Positions 63,419-64,000 of a stretch of DNA of 64,000 nucleotides are shown in pieces. The translations under genes were made by a program, and so were the position numbers. Origin of the DNA: Maritimibacter alkaliphilus (GTDB lineage: Bacteria > Pseudomonadota > Alphaproteobacteria > Rhodobacterales > Rhodobacteraceae); contig NZ_JAHVIT010000008.1 in the NCBI RefSeq assembly GCF_019801605.1, positions 35,713-99,712 of the forward strand. The letters run 5' to 3'. The notes below the pieces were generated by a model. The model was not told the origin of the DNA and did no database searches. It saw only the letters and a list, made by a program, of their open reading frames with translations. The stretch's first letter is position 1. Each line of letters starts with the position of its first letter.

Positions 63419-63892
63419 CTAGGTGTTTAGTCCCGGCATCTGGTGGATCGGATCAACATTGAATCTGTCTGGCTCTGATGTCCAGATTTTGCAGATGTAT
63501 TCGTATGGCGTGAGGCCGCTGAGTGTCTTCAAGCGTCGAGCGAAGTTGTAGGCCGCCATGAAGTCAGAGAGGTGCGTCCGGAGTTGATCGTGGCTGTCGT
63601 AATGGAAGCGTTTGGCGGTCGCGTCCTTGATTGTTCGGTTCATGCGTTCGACTTGACCGTTGGTCCACGGGTGGTTTGGCTTGGTCAGGCGATGCTCGAT
63701 CCCGTTGACTTCGCAGATCATGTCGAAGCGCATTTGCTGGGAATAGGCGGTGTTCCGGTTCCTGGGCTGGTCGGCGAACTGGATGCCGTTATCGGTCAGG
63801 ATCGTGTGGATGCGGTAGGGAACGGCTTTGAGCAAGTGCTCCAGGAACTCCCATGCCGTCCGCCTGTCGGCCTTCTCGACCAGTGTTCGTCG
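63419..63892 (-). pseudogene. IS481-type transposase, 5'-truncated
   Basis: The reverse frame is open from 63892 to the stop at 63419 and encodes the C-terminal half of a DDE transposase: RTLVEKADRRTAWEFLEHLL, ILTDNGIQFADQP with the second catalytic Asp, and NGQVERMNRTIKDATAKR with the catalytic Glu, ending with LTPYEYICKIW. The N-terminal HTH domain and first Asp are missing; an in-frame stop lies at 63893-63895 and the sequence to the right does not continue the protein. It is a remnant rather than a complete element. Confidence 0.85.
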
Positions 63893-64000
63893 TCAGATGA
63901 TTTGGGACACGAGGGCCTGATCGAGAACGAAGGGCCTGGCTCGTTGTGGTTTCAGTCTATGCCGCGGTCTGGCGATGCAGCAAGCGGCGCTTCTCGATGG

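Overview
The window is GC-rich, tightly packed DNA with many 4-base start/stop overlaps (ATGA) and TRAP, TauT-type ABC, acyl-CoA and class-A flavin monooxygenase genes. Gene style, codon use and the elongator tRNA-Met sequence point to an alphaproteobacterium, most likely a Rhodobacteraceae (Roseobacter-group) chromosome or large replicon. This is inferred from style only; no 16S or ribosomal protein is present.

Layout. (1) 1-6.8 kb: an acyl-CoA catabolic group (acyl-CoA dehydrogenase, two acyl-CoA ligases, an SDR, a quinone-oxidoreductase-like MDR) around an IclR regulator. A recurring TTCCGCA-T-TGCGGAA palindrome lies in the promoter gaps and at the iclR start, so a local regulon can be proposed. 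(2) 7-19.1 kb: housekeeping and miscellaneous genes: HCCA isomerase-like protein, MFS exporter, two capsule/surface-glycan-type genes behind a 1-Cys peroxiredoxin, aldehyde dehydrogenase, RluA-type pseudouridine synthase, an RsbV/RsbW-like pair, and a FAD-linked 2-hydroxyacid oxidase. (3) 19.25 kb: tRNA-Met(CAT). (4) 19.5-33 kb: an accessory-looking block: a membrane-anchored TPR protein of ToxR-like layout, a CoA cluster resembling the carnitine (cai) pathway (class III CoA-transferase, MaoC hydratase, CaiC-like ligase, two crotonases) with a MarC membrane protein, two exported hydrolases, a fragment of a second amidohydrolase, and an RTX protein. (5) 33.8-37 kb: inositol-phosphatase-family enzyme and a CHAD-domain protein translationally coupled to a ParA-like ATPase.

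(6) 37.3-63.3 kb is the most interesting part: a 26-kb catabolic region. Two paralogous LysR regulators bracket a TauT-type ABC transporter whose genes are interleaved with a flavin monooxygenase. Then come hyuA-hyuB (ATP-dependent hydantoinase/oxoprolinase type) plus a second flavin monooxygenase. Next is a seven-gene run: class I aminotransferase, biotin carrier, PxpB, PxpC, a second biotin-carrier-like protein that has lost the biotinyl lysine, PxpA, and a D-2-hydroxyacid dehydrogenase. A third LysR, a second hyuA-hyuB pair and a DctPQM TRAP transporter finish it. Read together, this looks like uptake and oxygenation of an aromatic or N-heterocyclic compound followed by ATP- and possibly biotin-dependent opening of a lactam/imide, then transamination and reduction of the released acid. 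The substrate is not known.

The right edge (63.4-64 kb) holds a 5'-truncated IS481-type transposase. No CRISPR array, rRNA, prophage or integrase was seen.
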